64,000 nucleotides of DNA, taken from positions 17,051,936 through 17,115,935 of the forward strand of contig NC_081211.1 of NCBI RefSeq assembly GCF_902713425.1, given 5' to 3'. This DNA is from Acipenser ruthenus. Taxonomy: Eukaryota > Chordata > Actinopteri > Acipenseriformes > Acipenseridae. A program made the position numbers and the translations under genes. Positions 1 through 13,489 of the stretch are shown here, piece by piece (the stretch's first letter is position 1; every line of letters begins with the position of its first letter). The notes under the pieces were generated by a model. That model was not told the origin of the DNA. It ran no database searches and was given only the letters and a program-made list of their open reading frames with translations.

Positions 1-480
1 AAAGGTTACCAATCCTGCCTTTTTGCCAAAGATGATCTCGGCATTTCATGTCAACCAGTCTGTGGAAATTGGAGGCTTTCCATCCACCTCCTTTCCAGTC
101 TGACAGGGAGTGACGGCTCCATATGCTCTGTCCTGTGCGGGCCCTGGAGTGTTATGTTGACAGTACAAAAAGTTGGAGGCAGTCTGAACAATGTTTTGTC
201 TGTTATGGGGCTAAATCCCATGGTCAAGCCCTGTGTAAACTGAGGCTGTCCAAATGGATAGCAGACATAGTCAGGGCTGTCTATGAGCTGGTCAATTTGC
301 CCCCTCCAAATTAGGCCCTCACTGCCCATTCCACCAGGGGCATGGCAACTTCGTGGGCTTCATTCCAGGGTCAAAGACATGTGCAATGCAGCAGTGTGGG
401 CTACTCCCCATACCTTCAGTAGGTTCTACAGACTAAATGTTGTGGATCCTCAAAACCCTGGCTTTGGACCTGTTTAGAAC
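1..480 (+). mobile_element. DIRS/Ngaro-like retroelement fragment, tyrosine recombinase part (fossil)
   Basis: Translated pieces between about 60 and 480 resemble the tyrosine recombinase of DIRS/Ngaro-type retrotransposons. A CPVRALECY-like start is followed by an HSTRG box and a PHTFSRFYRL-like C-terminus, in the order seen in that family. The element is partial (its 5' side lies outside the window) and broken, with a few breaks. It sits in a COL23A1 intron and looks old. The family call rests on motif memory, not on a search. Confidence 0.6.
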
Positions 481-829
481 GGCTTTCGAGTCAACCCTTA
501 TAACACAGGCGAGTTCTCCCTTGATTTTTTAGCCCTAGCTACTTGTTACTGGGGTTCTAAATGGTAACGCACAAGGCAGCCTCGGCTTAGTCTTGTAACA
601 TTCCGGGCAATCTTGCCCTTGCGACGGCTTGGGTATACTGACCCATTCAGTAATGGTTACATTTCGTACTTGATAGGTTATTATCGTAACCCTGGTTCCT
701 TGGACTCTGCAATGGGAAGTGACCAGTCTGTGTGTTTTGACTGGACTCTGCAATGGGGAGTGACCGGTCTGTGTGTTTGATTGGACTCTGCAATGGGGAG
801 TGACCGGTTTGCTTGTCAATGTGTTGCAG
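481..829 (+). repeat. COL23A1 intron with a 40-41 bp tandem repeat
   Basis: Intron sequence containing about three copies of a 40-41 bp unit that begins TGGACTCTGCAATGG, starting at 701, 742 and 782. The last copy runs into the polypyrimidine tract and acceptor of the collagen exon at 830. Nothing else is recognised here. Confidence 0.75.
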
Positions 830-3800
830 GTCCAGATGATCTCCCAGCCTGGACCGCCAGGGCCTCCCGGTCCACAAGGTCCCATTGTAAGTGACCAGAA
901 CTTGCCCTTGTCCACAATGTTGCAATAAGGAATGTAGTGTTGTATGCAGTTTTATGTATAACAAATACAATATATTTAAGTAGCTTGACAGGGGGGTACA
1001 CAGTTTATATGCCCACAATGAAAATATCAGTTTTACATTTTGTTTCCTGTTAACACCAAAGCATTTGGAAAAGTAATTTTGTATTTCTCTACGAACTGAG
1101 CTGTAAGAAAGCTTGATGATACAAATGGATCCTTTACACTTTTGATTTCTGGCACAGTAATATCAGGCACAGGAAGCTTAGGTTTGAGAAATTCAATGCG
1201 ATAAAGAAATGTTCTCTGCCGGTTTGTGTTTGTAATTGAGATTGTAGCTTTGTATTGACTCTAAAACCAGCAATACTGACTTTAAACTTTGACTTGCTTT
1301 TACAGGGGCTTACAGGCGCTCCAGGCCCAGAGGTAAATTTCTGAAGATTTTTTAAATAATCATCATCTTTTCAATACTCAATGTCTTTGTAATGTGAAGT
1401 CTAGATTTTTTGAAGTATCCTTGCATACAAGAACAACAGTACACTACCATTCACTGTGTTATACAGGGGGAGTCTGGGTTAGACGGCTTGAACGGAGAGA
1501 AGGGGGAGCCTGGAGAGAGGGTAAGTCTAGTTGGTATTTAAGAACCTTGTCCCCTTATAGCCAATGGCGAGGAAGTGAGAGCTATAGCTATTTCTTGTGT
1601 TAGCAGCATAACAAAAACAATGTGTAAAATGTTTGCTTCTCAAGCTGAAACAGAGCTTGTATTAAGTATCCATAAACTTCTACTGCTGCGTTCATTAATC
1701 CACACACAAAGTGCAATTCAAGTGCTGTTGCTGATTTCTGAATCGAGTGTGAATCTCCAGAATGACAGACTAGTTTTCTTCTGAACACCCAGCGGTGGCA
1801 GACAACACCATCTAGTGGAGGATCACAATAAAGACCAGGACAACAGAATGGAGAAATTTTTGCCAAAAAAGTTTTATGACCATTTCTTTCACCCAACATG
1901 GAGCCGTTTTAGCATTTTGTGAATTAACGGCCTAATTTGAATGTTGTCAACTTGCATTACATCACAGCTGGCTTTCTCAGAGCTTCTCTCTCAGATATGA
2001 ATTCAAGTTATAATAGTAAACGCCCTCATTGTGACCAGCACAATATAAAGCCCAGCTAATCAGAAGACCTGCTCTCAGTGCGAAGAGGACCAGCTTTGGA
2101 ACAAACCCGTTTCCTTTGTCATGTTTGTGTTTCTTTGTTTCAGGGTCCTCCAGGCCCCACAGGTTTGGTAGGCCTTCCCGGCACCAAGGGAGAAAAGGTA
2201 TCCTTCTCATTCGCAAAGAAACCGTGCTGAGCTATATACACTGCCTGGACAATTTATTAGGACCTTTACTTAATATCGTTTTGAGCCACCGTTATCACAG
2301 CCTTGACATAATGTGGCAATGGTGCTGAAAGGTGTCTCAAGAGATGTGAACCAGTCAGTCATTAATATTGCACACAACCAGTAGAGAGAGGCAGGGAGAT
2401 GATTGTGATGACAAAGGTGTTCAAATTAATTCCAAACATGCTCAATTGGATTGAGATCCAGGGATTGTGGTGGCCATAGAAGACATTTTTGTCATGCTCC
2501 TCAAACCCTTAGCGCACAATTCTGGCACGCTGGATGGGTGCATTGTCATCTTGAGTGTAGCCATAATCATCAGGTCCAATTGTAGTGTTGTTGACGTGAG
2601 CCACAATGATGCCAAGTAAAGTAGAGCAGAGTAATCAAGGGACCCAGGGTATACAGGAGAACACGCCCCACAGCAGGGTATACAGGAGAACACGCCCTAC
2701 AGCAGGGTATACAGGAGAACACGCCCCACAGCAGGGTATACAGGAGAACACGCCCAACAGCAGAGCGAGACCAAACCCAATCGGACAGACAGGTCCAAAT
2801 AGTGGCCAGGCAGTGTATATTGCTGTAGAAGATATTATTCTTTGTTTTTAAATTTACATTAAAACAGTTTACTATTGTTTACATATAATATTGAAAGCCT
2901 TGAACACCCAGAGTAATGTTAAAAATAAATAAACACATAAATAAATAAATAAAATCAGAACAGGGAGCCTTGATGAGCAGATATGAATAGAAAATGGATC
3001 TACATTATCACAACATGACAGACTTAATCTGCATTATCACATCATGACAGAATTAAACTACATTATCACAACATGATAGAATTAGCCAGAGTGATTAGGC
3101 ATACAATGGGGGAATTATTTTTTCCTTTTAATGATGTGTATTTTCCCCATTGGGTTTTAATCGCATATAACAATTGTCAGGTCTAAATCTGTTTTCTGTG
3201 CATGGTTGTTTCGATCTCTTCCACATAGCAGGTAACCAATAAACCCCTCATAGACTTGGCTACAATGCGCTGTTATCATTATTGCCAGTAACAAGTTGGT
3301 TGGTTGTAGATTGTGGATTTCTATACATGAGCAGTTTTGTGAAGAATGAAATTAATTGCATGCTTCTCTACCCACAGGGAAAGACTGGGGAACCAGGATT
3401 AGACGTAAGGATTTTTTAAATGCATCATGCAGTCACAGCGTACTGTATAGTGTCCCAGCATTGTGGCTTTGAATTATACTGTATTGTTACCTCACAACTA
3501 CCAAGACACCCATGTAGAAATTTCACATGTGCATCTAAGATGTACGGATATCTTACAGTGTATAACTAACTGATAGAAAATGACAATTCTGAATCAAAAC
3601 CTTATTTAATGATAAATACAGCACTATGTAACATCTGTGTTATTTATTTGATGCAACAATTATGTACGATTTATGTTATTCAATCCAAACATGCACTTCT
3701 CCAATACTTAATTGCGTACACTACAATACATTTCTCAGCTTGTTTTTCAATTACATTAACTTTGACTGAACTTCTGTCCTCGTGGTCCGTTCAGGGTTTT

Positions 3801-5180
3801 CCAGGGCTCAGAGGTGAAAAGGGAGACCAGGGTGTGAAAGGAGATAAGGTATGGTGTTTTCTCCGTGTCCTGCTTCTCTCTTTATGTATTGTGGAAAATG
3901 TATTGCACAACATAAATCCAGATCTTTGAGCCAGTTTATTTGAGCTTACTGGCATAGAAAAGGACTGGCTTGTGACCAGAGCGCTTGTATTATTTCTCCA
4001 TATTTAAAATGAAAGCTCCACTGTTTGTGATGAATGTTGTTACTCAAGTTTGGACAGCTTCCATTCATTGTTATTTAATATTCTCATATCAAAAGTTTCC
4101 TTCATTTCTCTATCACAATTAATAGTTTTTCGTTTTTGAAAGTACTTTTAAATTGTCGCCCCTTCAAGCAGGTTGATTCATGTCGGTTTGTGTCGGCTCA
4201 TCACAGCTTCTCTCTCTCTCTCTCTCTCTCTGATTAGCCTCTGATCTGCAAAAATCCATGTTCCATTTGCACAATACAGACCGATGCCTCAACTAACAAA
4301 CTACGTGACATTTTAAGCATTTTAGTTTTCTATTCAGTAGGGAAAGCACTATTTTTACACTGTATCTGTGTGTGTGTAGGCTATAGAAAAGTGAATGAGT
4401 CAGATCTGCCCACAAGAAAACTTCAAAATCATAAATACAACAAGGCACTATGAGGAAGTCAAGAGAAAGCGTTTAGGGCCCTATTCATTAACACACTGTT
4501 AAAGTCATAAGACTTGGAGGTTCTGTATCATCAAGGGTCTTAACAAGCTGTTCGTCATACAGTGAGGTCTTCACAGGATCCAATTGCTTTGACCGCTTGC
4601 TAAGACCCTTGGTGGTTTTCATACAGTAAGATTGACAGGAGGCCTCTGTGTTTGCTTGTGTGTCGCCGCACTGCGAGCGTCACTGTGTTCATGTGTTTGT
4701 GTTGCCTCTTGCTCCTGCTTGATGTTTGATGTTGCTAAATCATTCTCCAGCTGTGCTGTTCACTCTGAAACTGTCTGGCTCCTCCATTCCAGCTCCTAGT
4801 CTGCTCCTCTGCTGCTCCTTTGCTTTTGCCCGCCTCTTTTCCCTGGTCCTCCTCCTTTCCTCATCAGCAGACACTCTTCACCCTGCTTATTTGTGTTTTA
4901 CCACAGTCACTAAATGACTGCTTAATTACTAAATGCTTAATGTGTAGGTAATCCTGCGCCTCAGACTGGCCCATTTTCCCATTCACGTTGCTGATACCAC
5001 ATGTTTAATGTGCAGGTCCATTCACATTCCTGATACCACTGACCTTGTGAGATGGTGGCATTTTAATGGGGAGTGGGTCATTATTCAGAGATAACAGGGT
5101 AATTCGTAAGCATGGGTTCTGAGTGAAAACAGAAAACAGTGCATGTTTGTGTTTGTTTGTTTGTTTGTTTGTTTGTTTGT

Positions 5181-5227
<47 letters not shown>

Positions 5228-8200
5228 TTTTGTCATCGTAAAGCAAAAAATGCCTATAAATGTTTTTCAATCAAACATTGGGGCATATTTTTTCTCACTG
5301 GACAATGTGTAGGAACACTGTAGAGCTGTATGACAGTAAAGCTGTAAATACAGAAAGCATTCATACCCAATTTAAGAGCCTGACAGATGATGTTGTTGTT
5401 GTTGTTGTATGTTGCTCCTTAATTAACAACAACAAGGTCGCTTGCCTGATTAAAACAATGTTGACAAATGGATTGTGTCCACAGGGGGAGAGAGGGACAA
5501 CAGGAAAGAGAGGACTAAAGGGGCACAAAGGAGAGCAAGGACCCCCTGGATTGGACCAACCATGTCCAGTGGTGCGTGAACATGCTATTATTACAGCAAT
5601 CATTTCATTGCCATGCGTTGCAAACAGCCACTGCTATAGCCATTGCATTCTGCAGGGGCTTGGAAATACATGAGCTTCATCCACCTCTCAACCAGTCTCG
5701 CCCAATGCAGAGATCCAGGGCTCATTCTTAAAGGCTCCTGAGTCTCCGTTTCAAGAGTTCATTCAGGTCATGCATATTGTGTTGCTTTGTTGAAACTAGA
5801 TCCATAAAGTGGTTGTAGCTGACAAAATGATTCCTAAATCTACCAGTTCTGCACTTCCATTAGCTACATAGGTATTTAATCTAGCAGTGCTTTTTATGAA
5901 TAAAATATGTTGTTTTATTGTTCAATGTTTATACAGAAAGCAAATAAATTAATTAAATGTGCAGTTTTGAAAGAAGCACATGTTCTAGCATGCATGTATT
6001 TTCATTTTAAAACATGGCATCTGGTGCTACACTAGGATAAAGAAAGTTCCCAGTTTCTGTGCTGTATTCTCAGGTTATCTGTTAGACTTGCTGGGTCATT
6101 TCCCCTCAGCAGCTTATTGGTCATGTAACTGATGTCACTCACAGATATCTCCACCATTCACCATTCACCATTGATTTTATACAATAGCTCCCTCTAGTGG
6201 TATGGATATAGTTTAACTATACTATAAAATACCTGTCTATTCCTTTCTTACCACCAGTTGAAAGGGACCTACACCTGTGTTTTTTCAGAGATGTACCAGT
6301 TTTGTGGCTGTAGTTCACAAAAACATGACTCCAGGCATATGTTCATTATTTTCATTCGCTATGACTCCAAAATAATTCTATACTTCTGACTGATTTACTT
6401 CTCAAACTATTATCCACTACATGGTATAAACCCTGCGCTGTCTTTTGTTTCACCTCGTTCACAAACATTTTTAATATCACCAAGCGGATGTGATAAAAGC
6501 ATCTTGCGACGTATCAAACAAGCGGCAATACAAACCGAGAATACTGCTTAGTAAGATGACTGCTCCCTAATCGCCTCCTGCTTTAGTGCAGTAAATACGG
6601 GTACATTTACAGACGAGTACGATGAAAGGACAGAGAACGTTTTTGTGATTCAAATTCAGTCCCGAGCCTGACCTAAAAATGACATATTCTGACCCGCACA
6701 CGAACCGCAAACCGCGAAAAGGTTCACATTTGTTCAGAGGCCCCTCATTACAGCTGCACTGTCGTATGTCAGCGCGATAAGTTTAGTTTTTAAATGGTAA
6801 GGCTCCAGTTCTTGCTTCAGAAGAGTTGTTAATCCTTCAGTTGTTCAGTCCCAAAAAACACGTGAAACCTCTCAACTACAGAGCCCTTAGTGATAATATA
6901 CCTCACCACAATCACTAGCTGAGTGATTTGTCTTTTCCTCGTTTTGTGCTGCCACGAAGCTTGCATTTGAAACTAAAGTTTTCATTTTCTTCTTGTACAC
7001 TTCCAGCATACAATCTAGAAGTTTGTTCTGTATGGTCTTGATGTATTTTTACATAACTAAATAAACTTTTAGATTAGCAGGCAAATCTTGACAAATATGT
7101 TGTTTTCAATGTGTGAATATAGCTGTGGAGTTACAGCACAGGGGGCGCACATTTTTCTGAGAGGTACAGTATGATACATGCCCCTTTGACGTGGTCCTGC
7201 AGTACTGTAGTGCTGTCCACCAAAGGCACAAACAGATCACAGATTCTTATACCCGTATCCCTTACCTTCAACTTTATATATTTTGTTTCTGCTGCATTTG
7301 CCTAAACGGCCTTCTGGATTTTTAGAATGAACTGGTATGTACCAGTATACTCAGAAATAAGACTATTTTGTGTTATTAAACATTTCGTCATATAACTTGG
7401 AAGTGTGTTATTACAATGTAATTTAACCCTTGCTCTATACTGGGGAGCACAAACAACGTTTTCTTTCTCAACCTGCAATGGGTGTGGCTGCTCTAGTGTT
7501 TCCTGCTTCACTAGTTACACAAGAGGTTCATTTCACAAACAGGGGACTCCAGGAGGTAGAGGAGGCCAGGGGGAGGTGGGCTTGCCTGGCCTGGATGCTC
7601 CCTGTCCCTTGGTACAGTATTTCACTCTTTCTTTCTTTCTTTTCTTTCTATTCTTCCTTCCCTCCCTCTGCTACATGGGTTTTTCTGCCTGTTCCTAGAC
7701 TGTGCATCCCACCCTCTCTGCTTGAATTGTAGTAAAATAATCGGAAGGTGATGCTCTATACCTGTCTGCTGCTTGTGAGTGTAGAGTGTGTGCATGCTGT
7801 TCTGTACTCTTGTGAGCTGTGGGGATGTGGTTTATCTCTTGTTTGAGTGTGTGCATGCTGTTCTGTACTCTAGTGAGCTGTAGGGATGTGGTTTATCTCT
7901 TGTTTGAGTGTGTGCATGCTGTTCTGTACTCTAGTGAGCTGTAGGGATGTGGTTTATCTCTTGTTTGAGTGTGTGCATGCTGTTCTGTACTCTTGTGAGC
8001 TGTGGGGATGTGGTGTATCTCTTGTTTGAGTGTGTGCATGCTGTTCTGTACTCCTAGTGAGCTGTGGGGATGTGGTGTATCTCTTGTTTGAGTGTGTGCA
8101 TGCTGTTCTGTACTCTTGTGAGCTGTGGGGATGTGGTTTATCCATTATGCATCTCTTCAAACTCTGGCATTATTGGACCTATGTATAGTCTTCTCTTATC

Positions 8201-9913
8201 TGTTTCTCCAATACCGAGTTATCCTATAAATGTCTCCAACTGGCTTTCAGCTGTATTTAATGCTTCATCCGTAATTGCAAAAAATAAGCCATAAAATCGA
8301 ATGTAAACTAAAGTCCACAAAACAAATGTTTAGACAAGTCTACTTTTTTTTGTTTTTCCAAAATTGAATGCTGGCGGACTAAATGGCTGTTAATTAACTT
8401 TGATTTCCTCATGCAAGAAAGTGGCCTTTTTAATTGCAATTGATTTGATAGTTTTATTCACATCCTTGGTCAGAAAAAAAATAGAACCCTTATTTTCATT
8501 TGACATCGGCCTCTTGCCATGAAAATGCCTTGAAGCATAACATCCACTGTTTGCACCCAATCAGAACATTAACTGTTTGCACCCAATCAGAAATATTTGT
8601 TCCCTGCCTGTGTGTTTCTAACTATATATGCTCTTTCATTGAGTGTTTTCATGTCCACTGTCTTTGACAGGTTCCTCAGTTTGAGGCTTGTTGCTTTATT
8701 GAACAGGGGAAAGGGAACCATTCAAAGCGCAATTTGCAAAGAAAAGATTTCTAGATGTCCCATTCTAAAATGAGATGCAGAAGCAGGCTAACACTTTATA
8801 TTAAAATAAGTGTGTGAGTGACTTATTGTCAAACAGCAAGAAAATCAAAGCAGACAAACAATACAATAAACATATCCAAGAACCCCGCTCGCTGAGCTCC
8901 AAGAGGATTTGTGTGCGTCTAGACCAGGTGGGGTCTGTCGTGACTAATCCATTTGTCGTTGGCTGCATGAGCGCACACTTCGAAACATTTGCTCTGCATT
9001 TCTAGAGAATTAACAATCTGTTTGTGTTCTAGAGATTGTGTAATCGCTGGCAGTGTGGGTCTGATGAATGGTTCCCCTCTGTAAATGAGGCCACTCTTGT
9101 TGGATATTGATCGGTGATTCAATGGAATGTTTTGAAACTCATTTTGGGTTTGCATGATCAGTGCAGTGAACCCCCACATCTCGCTGAATGACTATGTGAA
9201 TGAAGTGATGGGTGTAACAATGTACCGATGCAACAGGGAACACAACTCAGACTGACATTAATTTATTTTTTTAATAATACAGGGTCCAGATGGACTTCCT
9301 ATACCAGGATGTTGGCATAAGGTATGTAACTTCTGCAAGAAAGACTGGCATGTTTTTTTTGTTTGTTTTGTTTATTGAGTCTAATGTGTAAAACAACCAG
9401 GAGGGCATGGATATTGTAAACTGCCACAGTTTGCACATAAAGCAAGCATGTCAGTTTCATTCATCCTCCTCTCCAGCTGTAACTTCAAAACTAGAGCTGT
9501 CGATAACAGTAGACCAGCATGAGCAGTGTCCACTGTGTGTGTGTAAGAGACAGTGTTGTGTGATAAGTTTAAAAGCTCTTAAAACCACAAATACAGATGA
9601 GCCTGGCTGTTTTGCATAGTGGTTAAAACACTCGCTTGCGATGTGCAAGATCGACAGTTTGCACCCAGCCTCCGCCCTTTTACAAATGCACATGGGAAAC
9701 TCTAAGATTGACATACGGGACAGGAGGACAGATTCTGATACTCTCAATAGCTTGTGCTACAGTATCTCCAGACCAAGTCCCATTTATAACTCCTGTTTCT
9801 GTATTTGTGACCTGCCCCAGCAGTAGGGAGAGTCAGTTTCTGCTGTGTGTGTGTTCTTATAATCTCAATATCCTCCTGAAATGTAACCTTGTGTTTCCTG
9901 TGTTTTGCAGTGA
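830..9913 (+). CDS. col23a1: Collagen alpha-1(XXIII) chain, C-terminal exons (partial gene)
   Basis: Exons, all phase 0 with AG/GT borders: 830-886, 1306-1332, 1467-1520, 2144-2197, 3378-3404, 3795-3848, 5485-5571, 7543-7611, 9283-9321, then a stop codon at 9911-9913. Exon lengths of 27 and 54 nt and unbroken Gly-X-Y triplets mark a fibril-associated or transmembrane collagen. The end GPDGLPIPGCWHK, preceded by PGLDQPCPV or PGLDAPCPL, is the cysteine-bearing C-terminus of the type XIII/XXIII/XXV membrane collagens. COL23A1 is chosen because PHYKPL and HNRNPAB follow, as in other vertebrates. The product is a type II membrane protein whose shed ectodomain forms a trimer at the cell surface. 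The signal anchor and N-terminal exons lie left of the window. Exons 5485-5571 and 7543-7611 look like paralogous copies. I may have missed very short exons in the larger introns. Confidence 0.85.
2240..2640 (-). mobile_element. Tc1/mariner-like transposon relic
   Basis: The stretch reads like the reverse complement of a Tc1-type transposase region. A GCCTGGACAATTTATTAGG-like terminal sequence is followed by a segment around 2440-2520 recalling the 'catgctcaattggattgagatc' pattern that is common in fish Tc1 relics. No open frame of useful length survives. It lies in the COL23A1 intron between exons 2144-2197 and 3378-3404. Confidence 0.5.
2646..2763 (+). repeat. 29-bp tandem repeat, four copies
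   Basis: Four near-identical units starting AGGGTATACAGGAGAACACG at 2646, 2675, 2704 and 2733. A short open frame across it (EENTPHS-like) is a by-product of the repeat. Confidence 0.85.
2997..3086 (+). repeat. About 31-bp tandem repeat, three copies
   Basis: Three diverged units with the core ACATTATCACAACATGACAG, in a COL23A1 intron. The copies differ by several substitutions, so the array is older than the one at 2646. Confidence 0.7.
3849..5484 (+). repeat. COL23A1 intron with microsatellites
   Basis: Intron holding a (TC)n tract near 4209-4231 and a compound (TTTG)n(TTTA)n tract at about 5148-5231. The latter produces the FVCLFIYLFIYLF-type open frame, which is not a gene. I see no exon here. 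Confidence 0.7.
5572..7542 (+). other. COL23A1 intron between the paired C-terminal exons
   Basis: Nearly 2 kb of unique-looking intron sequence. I see no Gly-X-Y exon, RNA gene or clear transposon in it. Confidence 0.5.
7784..8146 (+). repeat. 61-bp minisatellite, about six copies
   Basis: Six units of about 61 bp beginning GAGTGTGTGCATGCTGTTCT at 7784, 7845, 7906, 7967, 8028 and about 8090. They vary by a few substitutions (tctagtg versus tcttgtg) and one single-base insertion. The array lies in the penultimate COL23A1 intron. Confidence 0.9.
9605..9700 (+). repeat. tRNA-derived SINE head
   Basis: The segment GCATAGTGGTTAAAACACTC followed by CAGTTTGCACCC has the spacing of tRNA A and B boxes (TAGTGGTTAA and a weakened GGTTCGANTC), as in the 5' part of a tRNA-derived SINE. 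The body beyond about 9700 is not recognised. It lies in the last COL23A1 intron. Confidence 0.55.
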
Positions 9914-11886
9914 TCTCTAACCATCAAGCATGGAGTGTGTACATATTGATATGGTATATTTTGTGGGTTGAAGCCTTTTTTTTTTTTTTGTAAAAAAAAA
10001 AAAAGTTTGTATTTTTTTTTTTTTTATAATATATTGAGCTATTATATTGGACATGGTGTATGAAAAAAAAATGGAACCACAAAGAACTCTACTCACCCAC
10101 TGAAAAAAATGAACTTTCCAGTGCTGTGGGCTATGAAGTGCTGCTACATGGACTAATAATGACCCCTAACATTATTAACAATGACTGATCATCCTTGTGA
10201 ACACAGCGGAGTGATGCATGGAACACTAGTTCACATGTTAAGCTTCACAGCACTAAGGAACAGTTTGCTTTTTCTTCCCACTAAAAGGGTGAACCAGCTT
10301 GGTTCAAACCCAAGAGGAAAAGAATGTCTCAGCCCTAGACGTCCATAGTGAAAGAAACTTGTTTTGTGGGCTTCTCTACATGAAGGGACGGATGGCCCAT
10401 TGGAAGAGGCCTGCCAGCATGCATGGGATTGCACCAGTCTGGATCCCAACCATTTATTAGACTGGGAACAGGGCGCTTGAAGCTGTGCCGTCACAAACCA
10501 GGCCGGTCTTGTGTGCCCTGCAGGGACTCCAAGTAAAAGCAACCCTCATTCTCCTCCATTCTTCCAAAGGGGATGTGACACACACGTGTCATTTTATGTC
10601 TGTTAATAGAAAGATGCCGCACTGAAGAAAGGCATTTCTGTTGGGATTGTATCTTCTTTTTTAACCCACATGTTGGTACACATGGCAAAAGTAAGACTGG
10701 TATTAATATTTTAAGATCAACATACTGTCAATAAGTCTGTTTTTTATATTCTATAATATGGCTCAATTTACATTTATGTTCATAACAGGTAAAGCAAAGC
10801 CTATATAAAATGTATTTTGCAATTACAATGCATGGTATTTTCAAAGCAAGTTTGATTTTCTTTTTTTGTCATTTTAAAGCAAGCTGAAGTTTTGTATTTA
10901 AAAGTAATTATGTGCATGAAGATAAACCCCTTTTTTAAAAATGTCATTTCTAAATCACTGACAATTCACTGAAGGTCGTGTTGATGTGATTTTGCCAAAC
11001 ATGGTTGGCATTTTCTTTTGCATTGAACTTGCATGTTCTGTATACAGTCCACTTTTTTCAGTATTACAAGATTGGCTAATTGAAGTGATTGCATGCATGT
11101 ATCACAAATACAATTGTTTGCAACTGTATTTAAAATAACTTGTCAGAGTGCAGACATATCAAAGTATCAGGAGTGTGTTATAAATAGTTTGGTAGATATC
11201 AGTCTACACACACACACACACACACACACACGTATATGCAAGAATTGGACACGCGCCAGTATTACCCATGTTCATACTCAGATGCCATTAAATCTGATTG
11301 CTTCCACCTCTTCCTAGAATACCTTCTCCAAGAATGGGATGTCTATCCACAACTGTAGCATAGTTCTTACTATAGAAAGTGGATATTATTATGCACATGT
11401 TACTAGTTCAGATTCATGCCATGGAATTGAGAAGCAGGTTACTTATTTCACTTGAGCAGATATGTATGGGTGCTAAAAAGAAACTGGAGTTGAAAACAAG
11501 ACTCCCATTGCAGAGTTATTCCTCAGTTTACTGTGTGCTAGAGACTAGGACCTGTGGTTTGTTTCATCTGAAAACACCTTTTAGAATGGGAGTCTTTTGC
11601 TTTCACTTTTTACAGGGCAGATTTTTTAGAACCCTCAACATACTAATCTCTCAGTATCGGAATATCCTGTATGAATCGATTGTGTAAGGCTTCAGTTGAA
11701 TATCAACGTATCATTCACTACTAACAGTACTTTTAGTGTTGCATATTACAGAAATAATGCACTTGTGGAAAATCTATTTCAAACACATGTTACATTTATT
11801 TGGAGAGTGCCATAGAAGGAATAAAAACCCTAAAGGAAATGTTCTTGTTTTTTTTTTATTATTATTTTCCCTAAAAGTTTTGGCCA

Positions 11887-12012
11887 CTTTGTAAACCACA
11901 CCATCCTCTTTGTGACTTGCTAGGTATAATTCACACCATCCTGTTTGTAGCTTGCCAGGTATAAACCACACCTTCTTGTTTGTAACTTGCCAGGTATAAA
12001 CCACACCATCCT
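11887..12012 (+). repeat. 38-bp tandem repeat, about three and a half copies
   Basis: Units with the core GTTTGTAACTTGCCAGGTAT and ending AACCACACCATCCT. Copies differ at several positions. Confidence 0.7.
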
Positions 12013-13489
12013 CTTCCTTGTAGTCCTGGTTTCATTGCTTTTCAGGGCTTTGCTTATCCCCTTGCATGCCTATGTACTTGTCATGTCAAGTGACTTTTGA
12101 ATCACTGTATAAAGCAAGGCCAAGAAATAGAATGTGGTTGAGATACTACTGCATCTGAAGAAAAGTGGGTTCACTAACCATTTAGAAATTCCAAATTGCT
12201 TCATACCCAGAATTGACATGATATATATTTGTATTGTTTTATTATGGCACATTTCTCTAAGCTTGTAACACAATATTTTCTGGGAGATTTATTAAGTCTG
12301 CAGTGTTTTGAACATACAGTTTATTTGTATTCGACAGTAGCCCTGTAGGAAATCTTTTAACAATGGACTGGATAAAAACAAAAGAAAAAGAAAAAAACGG
12401 ATGTCTCTGAAATATGATGGCTTCCTAGTGGCTTTAGGTAAAATGGGAAAGAAAGGCTGGAAAAACTTCAAAGCCAAAAAAAATCCTGAAGAATGTATTC
12501 ATACAATGTTGGTTTTAATGAAGGTGCAACACTTCCTCAAACAAGAATTGATTAGCCGTCACTAAGAAACCCTATGTGTCATTTCTGTATTTCGAAAGAC
12601 ATTTCAAGAGAGAATTTTCAACATAAAAAATGTATTTTGAATTGCACTGTATTGAAATACAACACACAGCAAAGTTTCTTCCCCCTCTCCCACTGTGAGT
12701 GGAGTCTTTGGTAGAGGTTTATTTCTAGTACCATTTCACATCAGTTTTACTCATGTTACTCAGTAGATCTGAAATGTTTCAGCTTTTTTACATGGTGTTG
12801 ATATTTTGACAAGCATGTTCTTTGTGTATTTGTAAGGTCACCATTATATATAGACCTGTCAGATATATTGCCAAACCATGGGGTCTGTTTTAATGATCAC
12901 TGCATTTAGTATTTTAATCAATGAACCACAGTATTAGATCCTCACTGTTTTAGTTCATAAGAATCAATTCCCCATGTGTGTGACAGTCTAAATGAATGAA
13001 TACTATTTATTTCAATATAGCTTCATTTTGTTATTGATGAAATGAAATAAGCTTGTCGGATTATGTTTTCGTTTGATTTTCATAACAAATATCAGAAAAT
13101 GTTATTTACCGGTACCAGTATTTTAAAACACTTCTTTTTTTCTTTGTTAGTAGGGAGACTAAAAATGTGTTTAATAAAATGTGCTTTGAATTTTAATTTT
13201 GGTATGTTAAAATGCATTTTCCATAGTGTACAGTTTTTGGGGTTTTTTTGCCCATCATTATTGTGTGAATAATTATTGTGTAACCAATATCTTATTTCAT
13301 GATGTAACAAGTTTCAGATAAAAACATATTTCCCCAAAAGACTCTCTCGGCAAATGGCATTGTTTTGATTTTATTACCTGCATTGTATTATGGTGAAGCA
13401 GTTCACTGTTATTATATTAGAATGTAACAATCTGCTGTGTTTGTGAGAGATTCGCGCACAGAAAGGCATACAGAAATTGAGATTTGGCA

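Noticed and set aside
2600-2851. Collagen-like or repeat protein frame with EENTPHSRVYRR units
   Set aside because: A 29-bp tandem repeat in a COL23A1 intron. There is no Gly-X-Y pattern and no exon borders.
7784-8146. Evenly spaced repeats suggestive of a CRISPR-like array
   Set aside because: The units are contiguous copies with no variable spacers. It is a minisatellite in a eukaryotic intron.
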